Shown here: positions 1 through 8,238 of the stretch, one piece after another
How positions within the stretch are numbered: position 1 is the stretch's first letter
Layout: the number at the start of each line of letters is the position of its first letter
Translations under genes and position numbers: made by a program
Assembly: GCF_000332295.1 (NCBI RefSeq)
Contig: NZ_KB235930.1
Location: forward strand, 2,113,895 to 2,177,894
DNA: 64,000 bases
Direction of reading: 5' to 3'
Source of the DNA: Fortiea contorta PCC 7126
GTDB taxonomy: Bacteria; Cyanobacteriota; Cyanobacteriia; Cyanobacteriales; Nostocaceae
Notes under the pieces: model-generated
What the model was told of the DNA's origin: nothing
Databases searched by the model: none
Seen by the model: only the letters and a program-made list of their open reading frames with translations

Positions 1-2
1 AT

Positions 3-83
3 CGTCGTTTATCTGAGACTGCTGAACAAGAAGGTGTTAGTTTAAATCAGTATATTGTGTCTTTGTTGAGTGCAGTTACTTAA
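3..83 (+). CDS. HicB-like antitoxin, C-terminal end only
   Basis: The first 26 readable codons, in the frame starting at base 3 and ending with TAA at 81-83, contain EGVSLNQYIVSLLS. This is the typical C-terminal ribbon-helix-helix end of HicB-family antitoxins, which bind DNA and neutralise a HicA mRNA interferase. The rest of the gene lies outside the window, so neither a HicA partner nor the N-terminal RNase H-like fold can be checked. The call rests on a short motif shared by several RHH proteins. Confidence 0.6.
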   Translation, partial: RRLSETAEQEGVSLNQYIVSLLSAVT

Positions 84-204
84 TCAAAATCGAGAGCAAA
101 TTCGGAAAACAATTCTTGACCAATGATTACCTATCAGAGACGCTACGCAAACATCAATTAACTTTATGGGCAATTACAAATAGATAATCACCTTGATTAT
201 GTTC

Positions 205-453
205 CTATTTTTTGATGATATTGGTAATCATTCCTGATTCAATGCCGACTGCTAGCTTTTGACACCTTGTTGTAATTTCATCTGGAGAAGCGAGCAACGA
301 AAAAGTAGAAATTCCACAGCAGACATTAGCATTTTATAATTCTCAGTGATGTTTGGCACTGTAGAGAAAAAAGTCTTGCAAGTTTTCAGGAACAAAATCA
401 AAATAAGGTACGATATCTACTTTGTGAAAATCTAACCGATTGAGGGCATAGTA
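205..453 (-). pseudogene. Decayed reverse-strand coding remnant, family unknown
   Basis: Reading the minus strand in one frame from 453 to a TAG at 207-205 gives protein-like sequence (VDIVPYFDFVPENLQDFF, then SPDEITTRCQKLAVGIESG) interrupted by two stops, a TGA and then a TAA two codons later. No start codon or ribosome site fits. The remnant fills most of the 430-base gap between the HicB-like gene and the riboswitch. I do not recognise the family. Uneven but protein-like composition across two stops in the same frame is the only support, so this may be chance. Confidence 0.3.
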
Positions 454-519
454 TCAAATGAATTCAAAATATATAAAGTCAGCAAAACTAGAGGCTTTTC
501 TTATGTTAAATTACTAAAG

Positions 520-594
520 CTTGGAGTTGGGAAACTCCGGTGAAATTCCGGGACTGTGCCGCAGCTGTAAAGGGATTACCCAAGTCAGAACGCC
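520..594 (+). promoter_or_regulatory. Cobalamin (adenosylcobalamin) riboswitch core
   Basis: The stretch carries the recognisable B12-riboswitch layout: a stem GGAGT/ACTCC (523-527/534-538), the CCGGTGAAATTCCGG hairpin (537-551), GACTGTGCCGCAGCTGTAA (the B12-box region), and the 3' segment AGTCAGAACGCC (583-594). It directly precedes cobG, so it probably represses the cob operon when cobalamin is abundant. The expression platform probably runs to the AAGGAG at 651-656, which it could sequester. No folding was computed; the assignment is by motif. Confidence 0.88.
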
Positions 595-664
595 AACACT
601 CATGCCGTCCGCAACACACATTTACTATCTACTCTCTGCGTCGCACAGGGAAGGAGTTACAGCT

Positions 665-2182
665 TTGCTATCTCAAATTTCGCCTTGTCCTGGATTGTTT
701 TATCCTACACCCGCCCAAGACGGTTTATTGTATCGCATTAGAATACCAGGCGGAATGCTCAATAGTCAACAATTGAGAGCGATCGCCAACATCGCTGATC
801 AATACGGTGGCAATTATGCCGATGTGACAAATCGCGCTAACCTACAAATTCGGGAACTTTCCCAAGATATTCATAAAGAAGTTCTGAAAAGCTTACAGGA
901 TTTAGGTTTAGCCGCCAGGAATCCGGCTGTAGACCATATCCGTAATATTATGACCAGCCCGACTGCAAGTATCGATTTATACGAATTAATCGACACACGT
1001 CCCTTTGTTCAAGGTTGGGAAAATTACATCACAGCCCATCCCGAACTTTCAAGGTTGTCAGCAAAATTTAGCGTTTGCTTTGATGGCGGCGGGATAGTTT
1101 CAGTGTGCGATGCCGGCAGCGGGCAAAGCCAGCGCCTCAATGATATCACCCTGGCTGCAGTCTTGGTCGATGGTCAAGTTTACTTTCGCTTGCATCTGAG
1201 TGTCGGTGCTGGAGGAGAACCACCAAGGGATACAGGAATTTTATTGCCAACAAAACGATATTTGCCAGTTTTGGCAGCTTTAACTGATATCTACTTAGAG
1301 CATACCGACATTACCAGTAAACGCAAGCTCCGGTTGAGAGACTTACTCAACACTTTAGGTTCTGACAATTATCTTCAACAAGTCCAGCAGCGCTTACCTT
1401 TTTCCCTGTTTGTTCATCAGCAACGCCAAGACTTGACATATCACGTCTCTACAAAAAATTATCAACACATCGGCATCCATCCGCAACGCCAAGCCGATTT
1501 ATTTTATATTGGCGTAGTTTTGCCCCTCGGTCGCTTAGAAACTTTCCAGATGCGGGGTTTAGCTAATTTAGCCGCCAAATACGGAAGTGCTAATCTCCGA
1601 CTCACCCCTTGGCAAAATTTGCTAATTACCGATATTCCCCAACAATGGGTTGCTGATGTCAAAAGAGAAATAGCCGCCTTAGGGTTAGATTGTTCACCCC
1701 GCAATATAAACAGTGCATTAGTCGCCTGTTCTGGTAACACAGGTTGTGCCGCTTCGGCAACTGACACCAAAAGTGACGCCCTAGCATTAGCAGAGTATAT
1801 CAGCACACATGTCACCCTCAATCACCCAATTAATATCCATCTCAGCGGCTGTAGCAAATCCTGCGCCCAACATAGCCAAAGCGAAATTACCCTGCTTGGT
1901 GTGACTCATCACAATAACACTGGCTATCGCGTCTATGTAGGTGATGGCGAAAGCAACCAACAATTTGGTCGAGAACTCTACCCAGCAGTAACTACAGCAG
2001 AATTACCCAAATTGCTAGAGCAAATGCTACAGGTGTATCAACGCCAACGTATTGATCCACATGAAACCTTCAGAGAATTTACCAATCGACATGCGATCGC
2101 CCAATTAAAGCACCTATTCACCCTATCAACTCTGACAGCAATTTTCATCTTTCTTCCTTTGCGCCTTTGCGCCTTTGCGTGA
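665..2182 (+). CDS. cobG: Precorrin-3B synthase CobG (nitrite/sulfite reductase-like)
   Basis: Catalyses oxidative conversion of precorrin-3A to precorrin-3B before ring contraction. The protein has two ferredoxin-like/haem-binding halves. The N-terminal half starts at CPGLFYPTPAQDG; the C-terminal half has the siroheme/4Fe-4S motif CSGNTGC followed by SGCSKSCAQH. The frame is open from 521, but 520-594 is riboswitch. An ATG at 602 lacks a ribosome site, whereas TTG at 665 sits 8 nt after AAGGAG (651-656) and just before the conserved N-terminus, so I prefer 665. The final residues are encoded by an 8-bp repeat, CCTTTGCG x3 (2156-2179), that runs directly into the TGA; the tail FLPLRLCAFA is therefore probably not part of the ancestral protein. 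First gene of the riboswitch-led cob cluster. Confidence 0.88.
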   Translation: MLSQISPCPGLFYPTPAQDGLLYRIRIPGGMLNSQQLRAIANIADQYGGNYADVTNRANLQIRELSQDIHKEVLKSLQDLGLAARNPAVDHIRNIMTSPTASIDLYELIDTRPFVQGWENYITAHPELSRLSAKFSVCFDGGGIVSVCDAGSGQSQRLNDITLAAVLVDGQVYFRLHLSVGAGGEPPRDTGILLPTKRYLPVLAALTDIYLEHTDITSKRKLRLRDLLNTLGSDNYLQQVQQRLPFSLFVHQQRQDLTYHVSTKNYQHIGIHPQRQADLFYIGVVLPLGRLETFQMRGLANLAAKYGSANLRLTPWQNLLITDIPQQWVADVKREIAALGLDCSPRNINSALVACSGNTGCAASATDTKSDALALAEYISTHVTLNHPINIHLSGCSKSCAQHSQSEITLLGVTHHNNTGYRVYVGDGESNQQFGRELYPAVTTAELPKLLEQMLQVYQRQRIDPHETFREFTNRHAIAQLKHLFTLSTLTAIFIFLPLRLCAFA

Positions 2183-2223
2183 GAAAAATCCCTACCATCA
2201 ACAACGCCAAAATCCAAAATTGA

Positions 2224-2850
2224 ATGCCAGACTACATCCGAGACGCCGACGAAATCTACCGTCATTCCTTCGCCATCATCCGCTCAGAAGCCAACCTCAA
2301 TCTGTTACCTCCAGATGTAGCAAAAGTTGCAGTTAGATTAATTCATGCCTGTGGAATGACGGATATTGTGAACGACATAGGATATTCCCCCACAGCCGTG
2401 CAATCAGCACGAGCCGCACTAGCAGACGGCGCACCGATTTTGTGCGATTGTCGCATGGTTGCCGACGGAGTGACAAGGCGGCGCTTGCCTGCAAATAACC
2501 AAGTTATCTGTACCCTCAACGAACCAGAAACAGCAGAACTTGCTCAACGTCTGGGAACGACTAGATCAGCCGCCGCCCTAGAATTATGGCAACCCCACCT
2601 AGACAGAGCAGTAATCGCCATTGGTAACGCTCCTACCGCCCTGTTTCGCCTCTTAGAAATGCTGGATACAGTGACCACAAAACCAGCAATCATCTTAGGC
2701 TTTCCCGTCGGCTTTGTCGGTGCAGCCGAGTCCAAAGCCGCACTAGCAGCAGACAGCCGCAATGTACCATTTTTAACTTTACACGGTCGGCGTGGTGGTA
2801 GTGCGATCGCTGCCGCCGCCGTTAATGCTCTAGCCACGGAGGCAGAATGA
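2224..2850 (+). CDS. cobH: Precorrin-8X methylmutase CobH/CbiC
   Basis: Moves the C-11 methyl group to C-12, turning precorrin-8X into hydrogenobyrinate (or the cobalt equivalent). At 208 residues it has the normal length of the family. It shows the active-site helix RLIHACGM with the catalytic His, then DIGYSP, the glycine-rich AIGNAPTALF, and the C-terminal GFPVGFVGAAESK loop typical of CbiC. It starts 41 nt after cobG and overlaps cobI by the ATGA at 2847-2850, indicating translational coupling in one operon. HIP1 sites lie near its end. Confidence 0.95.
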   Translation: MPDYIRDADEIYRHSFAIIRSEANLNLLPPDVAKVAVRLIHACGMTDIVNDIGYSPTAVQSARAALADGAPILCDCRMVADGVTRRRLPANNQVICTLNEPETAELAQRLGTTRSAAALELWQPHLDRAVIAIGNAPTALFRLLEMLDTVTTKPAIILGFPVGFVGAAESKAALAADSRNVPFLTLHGRRGGSAIAAAAVNALATEAE

Positions 2851-3557
2851 GTATCAAAACCAAAGGTCGGCTTTATGGAATTGGTGTTGGGCCAGGCGAC
2901 CCAGAACTATTAACCTTGAAAGCCCTGCGGCTGTTGCAAGCAGCACCTGTAGTCGCCTATCAATCAGCCACAAATCGGGAGAGTGTAGCTAGGGCGATTG
3001 TGGCTCCATATCTCACAGGTAATCAAATTGAAGTTCCCTTTCATCTTCCCCGCGCCCTAGAACCAGAAACAGCCGAGGCTATCTACGACAGAGAAGTTGC
3101 ACCCATCGCCGAACATCTCGCCGCTGGGCGAGACGTAGTTGTGTTGTGCGAAGGTGATCCGTTTTTCTACGGTTCATTTATGTACGTTTTCACACGCTTA
3201 TCTGAGCAGTATGAAACAGAAGTTGTCCCCGGCGTTTCCTCCCTCATGGCTTGTCCCGTAGCATTGGGCGTACCCTTCACCTACTACAACGATATCCTTA
3301 CCGTGCTACCCGCCCCAATGCCTGCAGAAGCCTTAACCACACAACTATTAACAACCGACGCCGCCGCAATTATCAAACTAGGGCGTCACTTCACCAAAGT
3401 CCGAGATATTCTGCATCAACTAGGATTAGCATCCCGTGCGAGATACATTGAACGGGCGACAACCGCACGCCAACGCATCGTATCCCTCGATGAAGTTGAC
3501 CCTGCAGAAGTGCCCTATTTTTCCATGATTATTATTCCAACTAAAATGCGACTTTAG
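2847..3557 (+). CDS. cobI: Precorrin-2 C20-methyltransferase CobI/CbiL
   Basis: SAM-dependent methylation of precorrin-2 at C-20. The 236-residue protein has the tetrapyrrole methylase fold: the N-terminal GIGVGPGDPELLTLKA loop, the second conserved loop LCEGDPFFYGSF (residues about 100-111), and the VVPGVSSLMACP segment. The substrate could be precorrin-2 or cobalt-precorrin-2; sequence alone does not separate CobI from CbiL. Overlap with cobH by four bases places it in the same transcript. The next cob gene is 538 bp downstream, so the transcript may end in the repeat-rich gap. Confidence 0.94.
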   Translation: MSIKTKGRLYGIGVGPGDPELLTLKALRLLQAAPVVAYQSATNRESVARAIVAPYLTGNQIEVPFHLPRALEPETAEAIYDREVAPIAEHLAAGRDVVVLCEGDPFFYGSFMYVFTRLSEQYETEVVPGVSSLMACPVALGVPFTYYNDILTVLPAPMPAEALTTQLLTTDAAAIIKLGRHFTKVRDILHQLGLASRARYIERATTARQRIVSLDEVDPAEVPYFSMIIIPTKMRL

Positions 3558-3775
3558 AAATACGGTAAAAGCGAGGGATTTCAAGATTTTGATTCAGGTT
3601 TGCACAAGTTAGTGTACGAATATGTCAAGAAAATCCAAGATTTTTATTTATCTGCGGGTGGCGTCAGTCCTGAAATTAAGAACCTTATATTAGGACTAGT
3701 ATTTGATTTGCGAACAAAATTAGGTATGGTAGTGGCGTGACAACGCTAAAATGTTGCACTCTTATTTTTATTTTT

Positions 3776-3853
3776 GTAGGGTGCGTTAACGAAGTAACGC
3801 ACCGTCTTGACCTATGCAGGCGGTGCGTTGCACTACGCGACAACGCACCCTAC
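3776..3853. repeat. 78-bp MITE-like palindromic element
   Basis: GTAGGGTGCGTT at 3776-3787 is the exact inverted repeat of AACGCACCCTAC at 3842-3853. Internal copies of AACGCACC and GGTGCGTT make a nested hairpin. The layout is that of a small non-coding mobile repeat of the kind scattered through Nostoc-type genomes. Confidence 0.75.
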
Positions 3854-3943
3854 TAATGCACTATTTAAGGCTAGACACGCCACTACATATCTTTTCAAAA
3901 ATCAAACCGGATTCGTATATATTATTGCTCAGGAAGTACACCC

Positions 3944-3971
3944 GTAGGGGCACAACATGTTGTGCTCCTAC
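3944..3971. repeat. 28-bp palindrome of the GTAGGGGCACAAC type
   Basis: GTAGGGGCACAACA is followed immediately by TGTTGTGCTCCTAC, giving a near-perfect hairpin. Related palindromes occur at 12784-12812 and 50458-50486, so this is a dispersed family in this genome. Confidence 0.7.
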
Positions 3972-4095
3972 AACTTGCGACACAATTTTGTACCGCAAGA
4001 GAAAGAATTAGAGAAAAAATTTGTGTGCATCTGTGGTTTGATGTGAAAGATATCAACTGTTGTCAGATATCTATTAATTAACAGCCACAAGTTTC

Positions 4096-5799
4096 ATGAT
4101 CACCAAGATTGCACCCGCCATTGTAGTATTAAGTCAAAACAGCGTAACACTCGCCCGCCAAATCATCAGCGTCTTTCCTGGGGGGACTGTCTACGGTTTG
4201 GCGGGGCGCACATCTGCAGTTGATGTCAGCTTCACCAACTTTGGCGAAACGTTGCGAGAGTTGTTCGCACAGCGAACGCCCGTAATAGGTATTTGCGCCG
4301 CCGGAATTTTAATTAGAACCCTAGCCCCGCTACTTTCAGATAAACGCCAAGAACCGCCACTGATAGCTGTAGCTGAAGATGGTAGCGCGGTTATTCCTCT
4401 GTTGGGTGGACTCAATGGAGTCAACGATTTAGCCCGTCGCATTGCTGAGGTTCTGAACGTACAAGCAGCCATCACAACTACAGGCGATATCCGCTTGGGT
4501 ACAGCCTTGTTATCACCTCCTCCTGGATACCATTTAGCCAATCCAGAAGATGCGAAAACCTTTATCTCAGATTTGCTCGCAGGGGCGCAGGTGAAAATAG
4601 TCGGGACGGCGCCCTGGTTGAGTAATAGTCAACTACCGATTGACCCAAGTGGAGATTTGACCATCGAGGTTACTGAACGTGCGGTGACTTTTCAACCCAA
4701 TTGCCTTGTTTATCACCCAGCAACCGTAGCAATTGGCATGAGTGGCACTGAGGAAGATAGTACAACAGCGGTGGCGCTAATACAGCAACTGCTGGTAGAT
4801 GCTGAACTAGCACCAGCATCAGTTGCAGCGATATTTGCCCCCATCACTACCGCTGCTAATCCAGTCATACACGCTGTTGCTAATTCCTTGGGAGTGCCTG
4901 CGCGGTTTTTTACCTCAAATCAACTGGAAAGAGATTTATCACAAGGCTACAGCCCTGCAAAAGCCGTAGCTGAAGCAACGATCGCCCAGTCTCCCCAAAT
5001 AGCGATCGCCTCCCAACCCATCGACCCCAACACCATCGGTCAACCACAGGGGCGATTAGCAATCATCGGTACAGGCCCTGGCGGGTTACAGTGGATGTCA
5101 CCAGAGGTGAGAGAAATTCTTAAATCGGCAACCGATTTAGTGGGTTATAAAACTTACCTAGATTTAATCGGTGCACTGGGTGATGGTAAGCAACGCCACG
5201 AGTCAGATAACCAGGAAGAATTAGCAAGGGCAAAGATAGCGCTGGATTTGGCCGCCGAGGGGCGATATGTTGCAGTGGTATCCTCTGGTGATCCTGGTAT
5301 CTATGCAATGGCAACTGCAGTCTTCGAGGTAATTGATCGCTATAATCAACCCGCATGGGACAGTGTGGAAATTCATGTAGCACCGGGTATTTCGGCAATG
5401 CAAGCAGCCGCAGCAGCTATTGGCGCACCTTTGGGGCATGATTTCTGTGCAATTTCCCTTTCCGATATTTTAAAGCCTTGGTCAATTATTGCCCAACGCA
5501 TCGCCGCAGCGGCTGCAGCTGATTTCGTCATTGCCTTTTATAATCCTGTTTCCCAAGAACGTACTTGGCAACTGACAGCAGCTAGAGATATCCTATTGCA
5601 GCATAGAACGCCAGATACCCCGGTAGTGCTAGGGCGAAATCTCGGTAGAACTGGAGAAAGTGTGAAAGCGATCGCGCTCAGTCAACTAACAGCAGATGTC
5701 GCCGACATGCGGACAGTGATTCTCGTCGGTTCCACCAAAACCAGAAGCATTCAGCGCAGTGCTCATCACATCGTTTACACACCACGACGATATACCTAA
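4096..5799 (+). CDS. cobJ: CbiG-CobJ fusion: cobalt-precorrin-5A hydrolase + precorrin-3B C17-methyltransferase
   Basis: A 567-residue bifunctional corrin-ring enzyme. Residues about 1-310 are CbiG-like, with GICAAGILIRTLAPLL and GLNGVNDLARR, the opening of the acetaldehyde-releasing hydrolase of the anaerobic pathway. Residues about 318-560 are a tetrapyrrole methylase of the CobJ/CbiH type, starting GRLAIIGTGPGG and containing SSGDPGIYAMA and FYNPVSQERTW. CobJ/CbiH performs ring contraction with C-17 methylation. Fusion with CbiG is known in cyanobacteria. It sits 538 bp after cobI behind repeats and is followed by a terminator, so it may be its own transcript. Confidence 0.93.
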   Translation: MITKIAPAIVVLSQNSVTLARQIISVFPGGTVYGLAGRTSAVDVSFTNFGETLRELFAQRTPVIGICAAGILIRTLAPLLSDKRQEPPLIAVAEDGSAVIPLLGGLNGVNDLARRIAEVLNVQAAITTTGDIRLGTALLSPPPGYHLANPEDAKTFISDLLAGAQVKIVGTAPWLSNSQLPIDPSGDLTIEVTERAVTFQPNCLVYHPATVAIGMSGTEEDSTTAVALIQQLLVDAELAPASVAAIFAPITTAANPVIHAVANSLGVPARFFTSNQLERDLSQGYSPAKAVAEATIAQSPQIAIASQPIDPNTIGQPQGRLAIIGTGPGGLQWMSPEVREILKSATDLVGYKTYLDLIGALGDGKQRHESDNQEELARAKIALDLAAEGRYVAVVSSGDPGIYAMATAVFEVIDRYNQPAWDSVEIHVAPGISAMQAAAAAIGAPLGHDFCAISLSDILKPWSIIAQRIAAAAAADFVIAFYNPVSQERTWQLTAARDILLQHRTPDTPVVLGRNLGRTGESVKAIALSQLTADVADMRTVILVGSTKTRSIQRSAHHIVYTPRRYT

Positions 5800-5920
5800 A
5801 TCGTTGAATATATGCACTTACCAATTACATGAAACACCCTAGCTAGCCTAAGCGCCCCTAATCCCTAACCTCCACAAAACATACCATCATAAAACGAGAA
5901 ACGCTATAAAAATAAAATAA

Positions 5921-5948
5921 AACCCCAGGCTGGAAAATTCCTGGGGTT
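5921..5948 (+). terminator. Hairpin after cbiG-cobJ
   Basis: AACCCCAGG (5921-5929) pairs perfectly with CCTGGGGTT (5940-5948) around a short loop, 120 bp after the cobJ stop. An A-rich stretch precedes it and TGTAAT follows, so it is a plausible bidirectional terminator without a strong T-run. Confidence 0.6.
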
Positions 5949-6993
5949 GTAATACCTGACCACCTTTTTATTTTTAATTCAAAACCCATATAAAAGAACA
6001 AATGCTTAAGACAAAAATATCTGAATTTTGTCCAAAAATCATCTCATTAACTATGGCATTTCCCAATTCCATGAGCTACGCAAGTTATCACCTAATCCCA
6101 TCTAGCAATACCATAAAAAAGTAGAATTGCCATACCTGCAATAGGTAGATAAAAATGTTAACTTTGTTTAAGATTTTCCATATGATGGGCATAAAAACTA
6201 TTAAATAATCGAATTTAAAAAAGATAAAAATATAGTAATTATGTCCTATTTATTATCATCATAGACTTGATTTATTTGGTTGTAGAGTCAAAAATAAAAG
6301 CATCATGATACATACATGATTGTAGCCAATCAAAGTGACAGAAAGCCTAACTTATGTCCGCGCAAGCGGACTTTATTTATATAATCAATAGAAAAAATAT
6401 TGTCTAATTGACTAAATTTTGTTTGCTGAAAATTTTTTAAGACTTTTCAAGACGTTATATGCTAGATATATTTAGAAACAAATGTAGAGATATTAAATAG
6501 AAATATTTATACAGAGATTTCAAAATATCTATTGATTAAAAATATTGCCACAACTTGGAGATACTGCTTTATCATTCGGTTACTGAATTTTGAACAAAAA
6601 AATTAGACATAATTCAAGCAATTATGTCTCAAATTTTAATAACTGCAAAATTATCACCAAACACGTAAAGCTTGACACCGAGATAATAGTAATTTTTTTG
6701 CAGCACACCATCTGTAAATTATCTCAAAAAAGGTTGTATTATTTTGTAGAAGTAAAAATACTAGACTTAATCGGGAACTTAAATTCTCGCTTTGATTCAA
6801 GAGTGAAAGTAAGCGCGCCCAGCAAAAAATTGACGCTAGAGATCGCCCACCCCCCATCAGCCGCCAGCATTTAGTATCACCTAAATTTATCTGAACGCTG
6901 ATCCGATTTTGGGATTCCTGATGGTCATTTACTTGCCGTGTAAGATTTAATCGGATAATCTGAGCAGTTGGGATCGTTTTCCCTTATAACCAA
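5949..6993. other. AT-rich 1-kb intergenic region
   Basis: No ORF here looks like a protein. The longest open frame, around 6590-6874, lacks a ribosome site and has low-complexity codon use. A perfect hairpin with a GCAA tetraloop lies at 6356-6371. The rest is AT-rich sequence that could hold the promoter of the small secreted gene at 6994 or a non-coding RNA; nothing more can be supported. Confidence 0.5.
6356..6371 (+). terminator. GCAA-tetraloop hairpin followed by T-rich sequence
   Basis: GTCCGC (6356-6361), loop GCAA, GCGGAC (6366-6371), then TTTATTTATA. The shape is that of an intrinsic terminator, but there is no annotated gene within 550 bp upstream, so it may end a small RNA. Confidence 0.45.
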
Positions 6994-7350
6994 ATGCACA
7001 AATTTATACTCAGCCTCCTTTCAACCCCTTTACTTCTCGGCTCCATTCTTTCTATGGGAGTCATGATCAATTCAGCCCAAGCTAACGAACCAGCAAATAC
7101 TAACATCAGCACAGACCGTTTATCTTGTATCCGCAATAAACATAAAGTTGGTTTAGTATGCGCCAGAGCATCCGTACTGGCTCAGATTCCCAACTATCAG
7201 CCTGAAGCAGCACCATCCCCAGATGATGCTCCCATGTTAGAATTCAACGACGAAGAAAGCGATGTGGCAATCAATTTATTTGGCTGCGACTGTCCTGCTT
7301 GCATAAACTCTTTACGGGCGATGCGTGGGGCTACTCCTTTGGTTTATTAA
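6994..7350 (+). CDS. Small secreted Cys-rich protein, CDCPxCINSLR family (copy 1)
   Basis: A 118-residue protein with a clear Sec signal peptide (hydrophobic core LLSTPLLLGSILSMGVMI, likely cleavage near SAQA-N). The mature part has a Cys pair (SCIRNKHKVGLVCAR), a Pro/Ala linker, then a conserved C-terminal block with DEESDVAINLFGCDCPACI and NSLRAMRG, ending LVY. A second copy at 19976-20356 keeps the same plan, showing the block is under selection. Function unknown. The CDCPxC cluster could bind a metal or form disulfides in the periplasm or thylakoid lumen; this is inference. No strong ribosome site precedes the ATG. A palindrome at 7356-7382 follows the stop and may terminate the transcript. 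Confidence 0.75.
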   Translation: MHKFILSLLSTPLLLGSILSMGVMINSAQANEPANTNISTDRLSCIRNKHKVGLVCARASVLAQIPNYQPEAAPSPDDAPMLEFNDEESDVAINLFGCDCPACINSLRAMRGATPLVY

Positions 7351-7355
7351 CAAAA

Positions 7356-7382
7356 TAGAGACGTTGCAATGCAACGTCTCTA
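7356..7382. repeat. Palindrome TAGAGACGTTGCA / TGCAACGTCTCTA
   Basis: Thirteen-base perfect inverted arms (7356-7368 and 7370-7382) follow the stop of the secreted-protein gene. A related inverted repeat with TAGAGACG/CGTCTCTA arms lies at 32721-32748. It may act as a transcription terminator. Confidence 0.7.
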
Positions 7383-7427
7383 CATTTTCGGCTGTTTGGC
7401 ATTAAACACAATTATTTTTAAAACAAA

Positions 7428-7976
7428 TTAGCAGCTACCAGCCCAAGTTATCCATGTATGAGATAAACCAACATGAAGAACTTGATTATTCGTCTCTGAT
7501 TCAGTGACAGTTGCTCCCGTTAAATCTGCACCAAGAAATTCAGCTTCATTCAGGTTAGTGCAAATTAAATTTGTGTGTCTGAGAATAGCATTAGTTAAAT
7601 TCGCACCACTCAATTCCGCCTCACTGAGATTTGCTCCTAACAAGTTAGCTAGCGCTAAATTTGCACCCCGCAAATCAGCCCGACAAAGATTTGTTCCCTC
7701 TAAATTAGCCCTGATTAAATCGGCGCCAATAAAATTAACTTCACTCAAGTTTGCGTTAGCTAAATTAGCTCCACTCAGGTCTGCGTTAGTGAGATTTGCA
7801 CGAGTTAAATTACATCCTCTTAAATCAATTCCACTCAAATCGGCTCCACTCAAATCAGCTTCAGCAAAATTTGCACCTTTTAAATCAGTGTTACGCAAAT
7901 TCACCTGATGCAAAATAGCTCTATTAAAATTCCTTTCTCCTTGTGCATATTGACTCAGGAGCTTTTTACTGTCCAT
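7428..7976 (-). CDS. Pentapeptide-repeat protein
   Basis: The 182-residue protein is almost entirely A(D/N)LXX pentapeptides from residue about 30 to 155 (for example ADLSGADLSGIDLRGCNL), which fold as a right-handed quadrilateral beta-helix. The N-terminal 25 residues (KKLLSQYAQGERNFNRA) resemble the usual leader of cyanobacterial members; the C-terminus ends WITWAGSC. There is no signal peptide, so it is probably cytoplasmic. The start is supported by GAGGTG just before the ATG at 7976. Such proteins are numerous in filamentous cyanobacteria and mostly of unknown role. It faces the secreted-protein gene tail to tail. Confidence 0.9.
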   Translation of the reverse strand: MDSKKLLSQYAQGERNFNRAILHQVNLRNTDLKGANFAEADLSGADLSGIDLRGCNLTRANLTNADLSGANLANANLSEVNFIGADLIRANLEGTNLCRADLRGANLALANLLGANLSEAELSGANLTNAILRHTNLICTNLNEAEFLGADLTGATVTESETNNQVLHVGLSHTWITWAGSC

Positions 7977-8006
7977 ATTGTCACCTCGCTATGTCTACAG
8001 ATGAAA

Positions 8007-8046
8007 GGGAACAGGGAACAGGGAACAGGGAACAGGGAACAGGGAA
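8007..8046. repeat. Heptamer tandem repeat GGGAACA
   Basis: Five exact GGGAACA units (8007-8041) plus a partial copy. This is the classic STRR type of heterocystous cyanobacteria; its reverse complement TGTTCCC recurs at 58705-58725 and near 60763. Confidence 0.9.
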
Positions 8047-8238
8047 AACTAAGCCGCCCACGAGGGGACGAGGTTTCAACCTACCCTGTGAGATGAGGAT
8101 TTTTTCGCCCACAAGGGACGAGGCTTTAAACCTTTACCTCTTTTCATAAACTTTTAATTTAATTTTGCTATATTTTTGGGGATTACTAACAGTTACTTAA
8201 CGGAAATATACGTCTTGAGTGAAAACTCAACTCCAGAA

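Larger units (their letters stand above)
3558..4095. other. Gap between cobI and cbiG-cobJ with two palindromic repeats
   Basis: No convincing gene is visible. The stretch holds a 78-bp terminal-inverted-repeat element (3776-3853) and a 28-bp palindrome (3944-3971), described separately. Both resemble dispersed cyanobacterial intergenic repeats. A promoter for the downstream gene could lie in 3980-4090, but none was identified with confidence. Confidence 0.6.

Noticed and set aside
3814-4011. 65-codon ORF between cobI and cbiG-cobJ
   Set aside because: Spans two palindromic repeat elements; not protein-like.
6590-6874. 94-codon plus-strand ORF in the AT-rich gap
   Set aside because: No Shine-Dalgarno, TTG start, no recognisable domain, codon use like surrounding non-coding DNA.
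7504-7908. 134-codon ORF opposite the pentapeptide-repeat gene
   Set aside because: Periodic antisense shadow of the pentapeptide codons.
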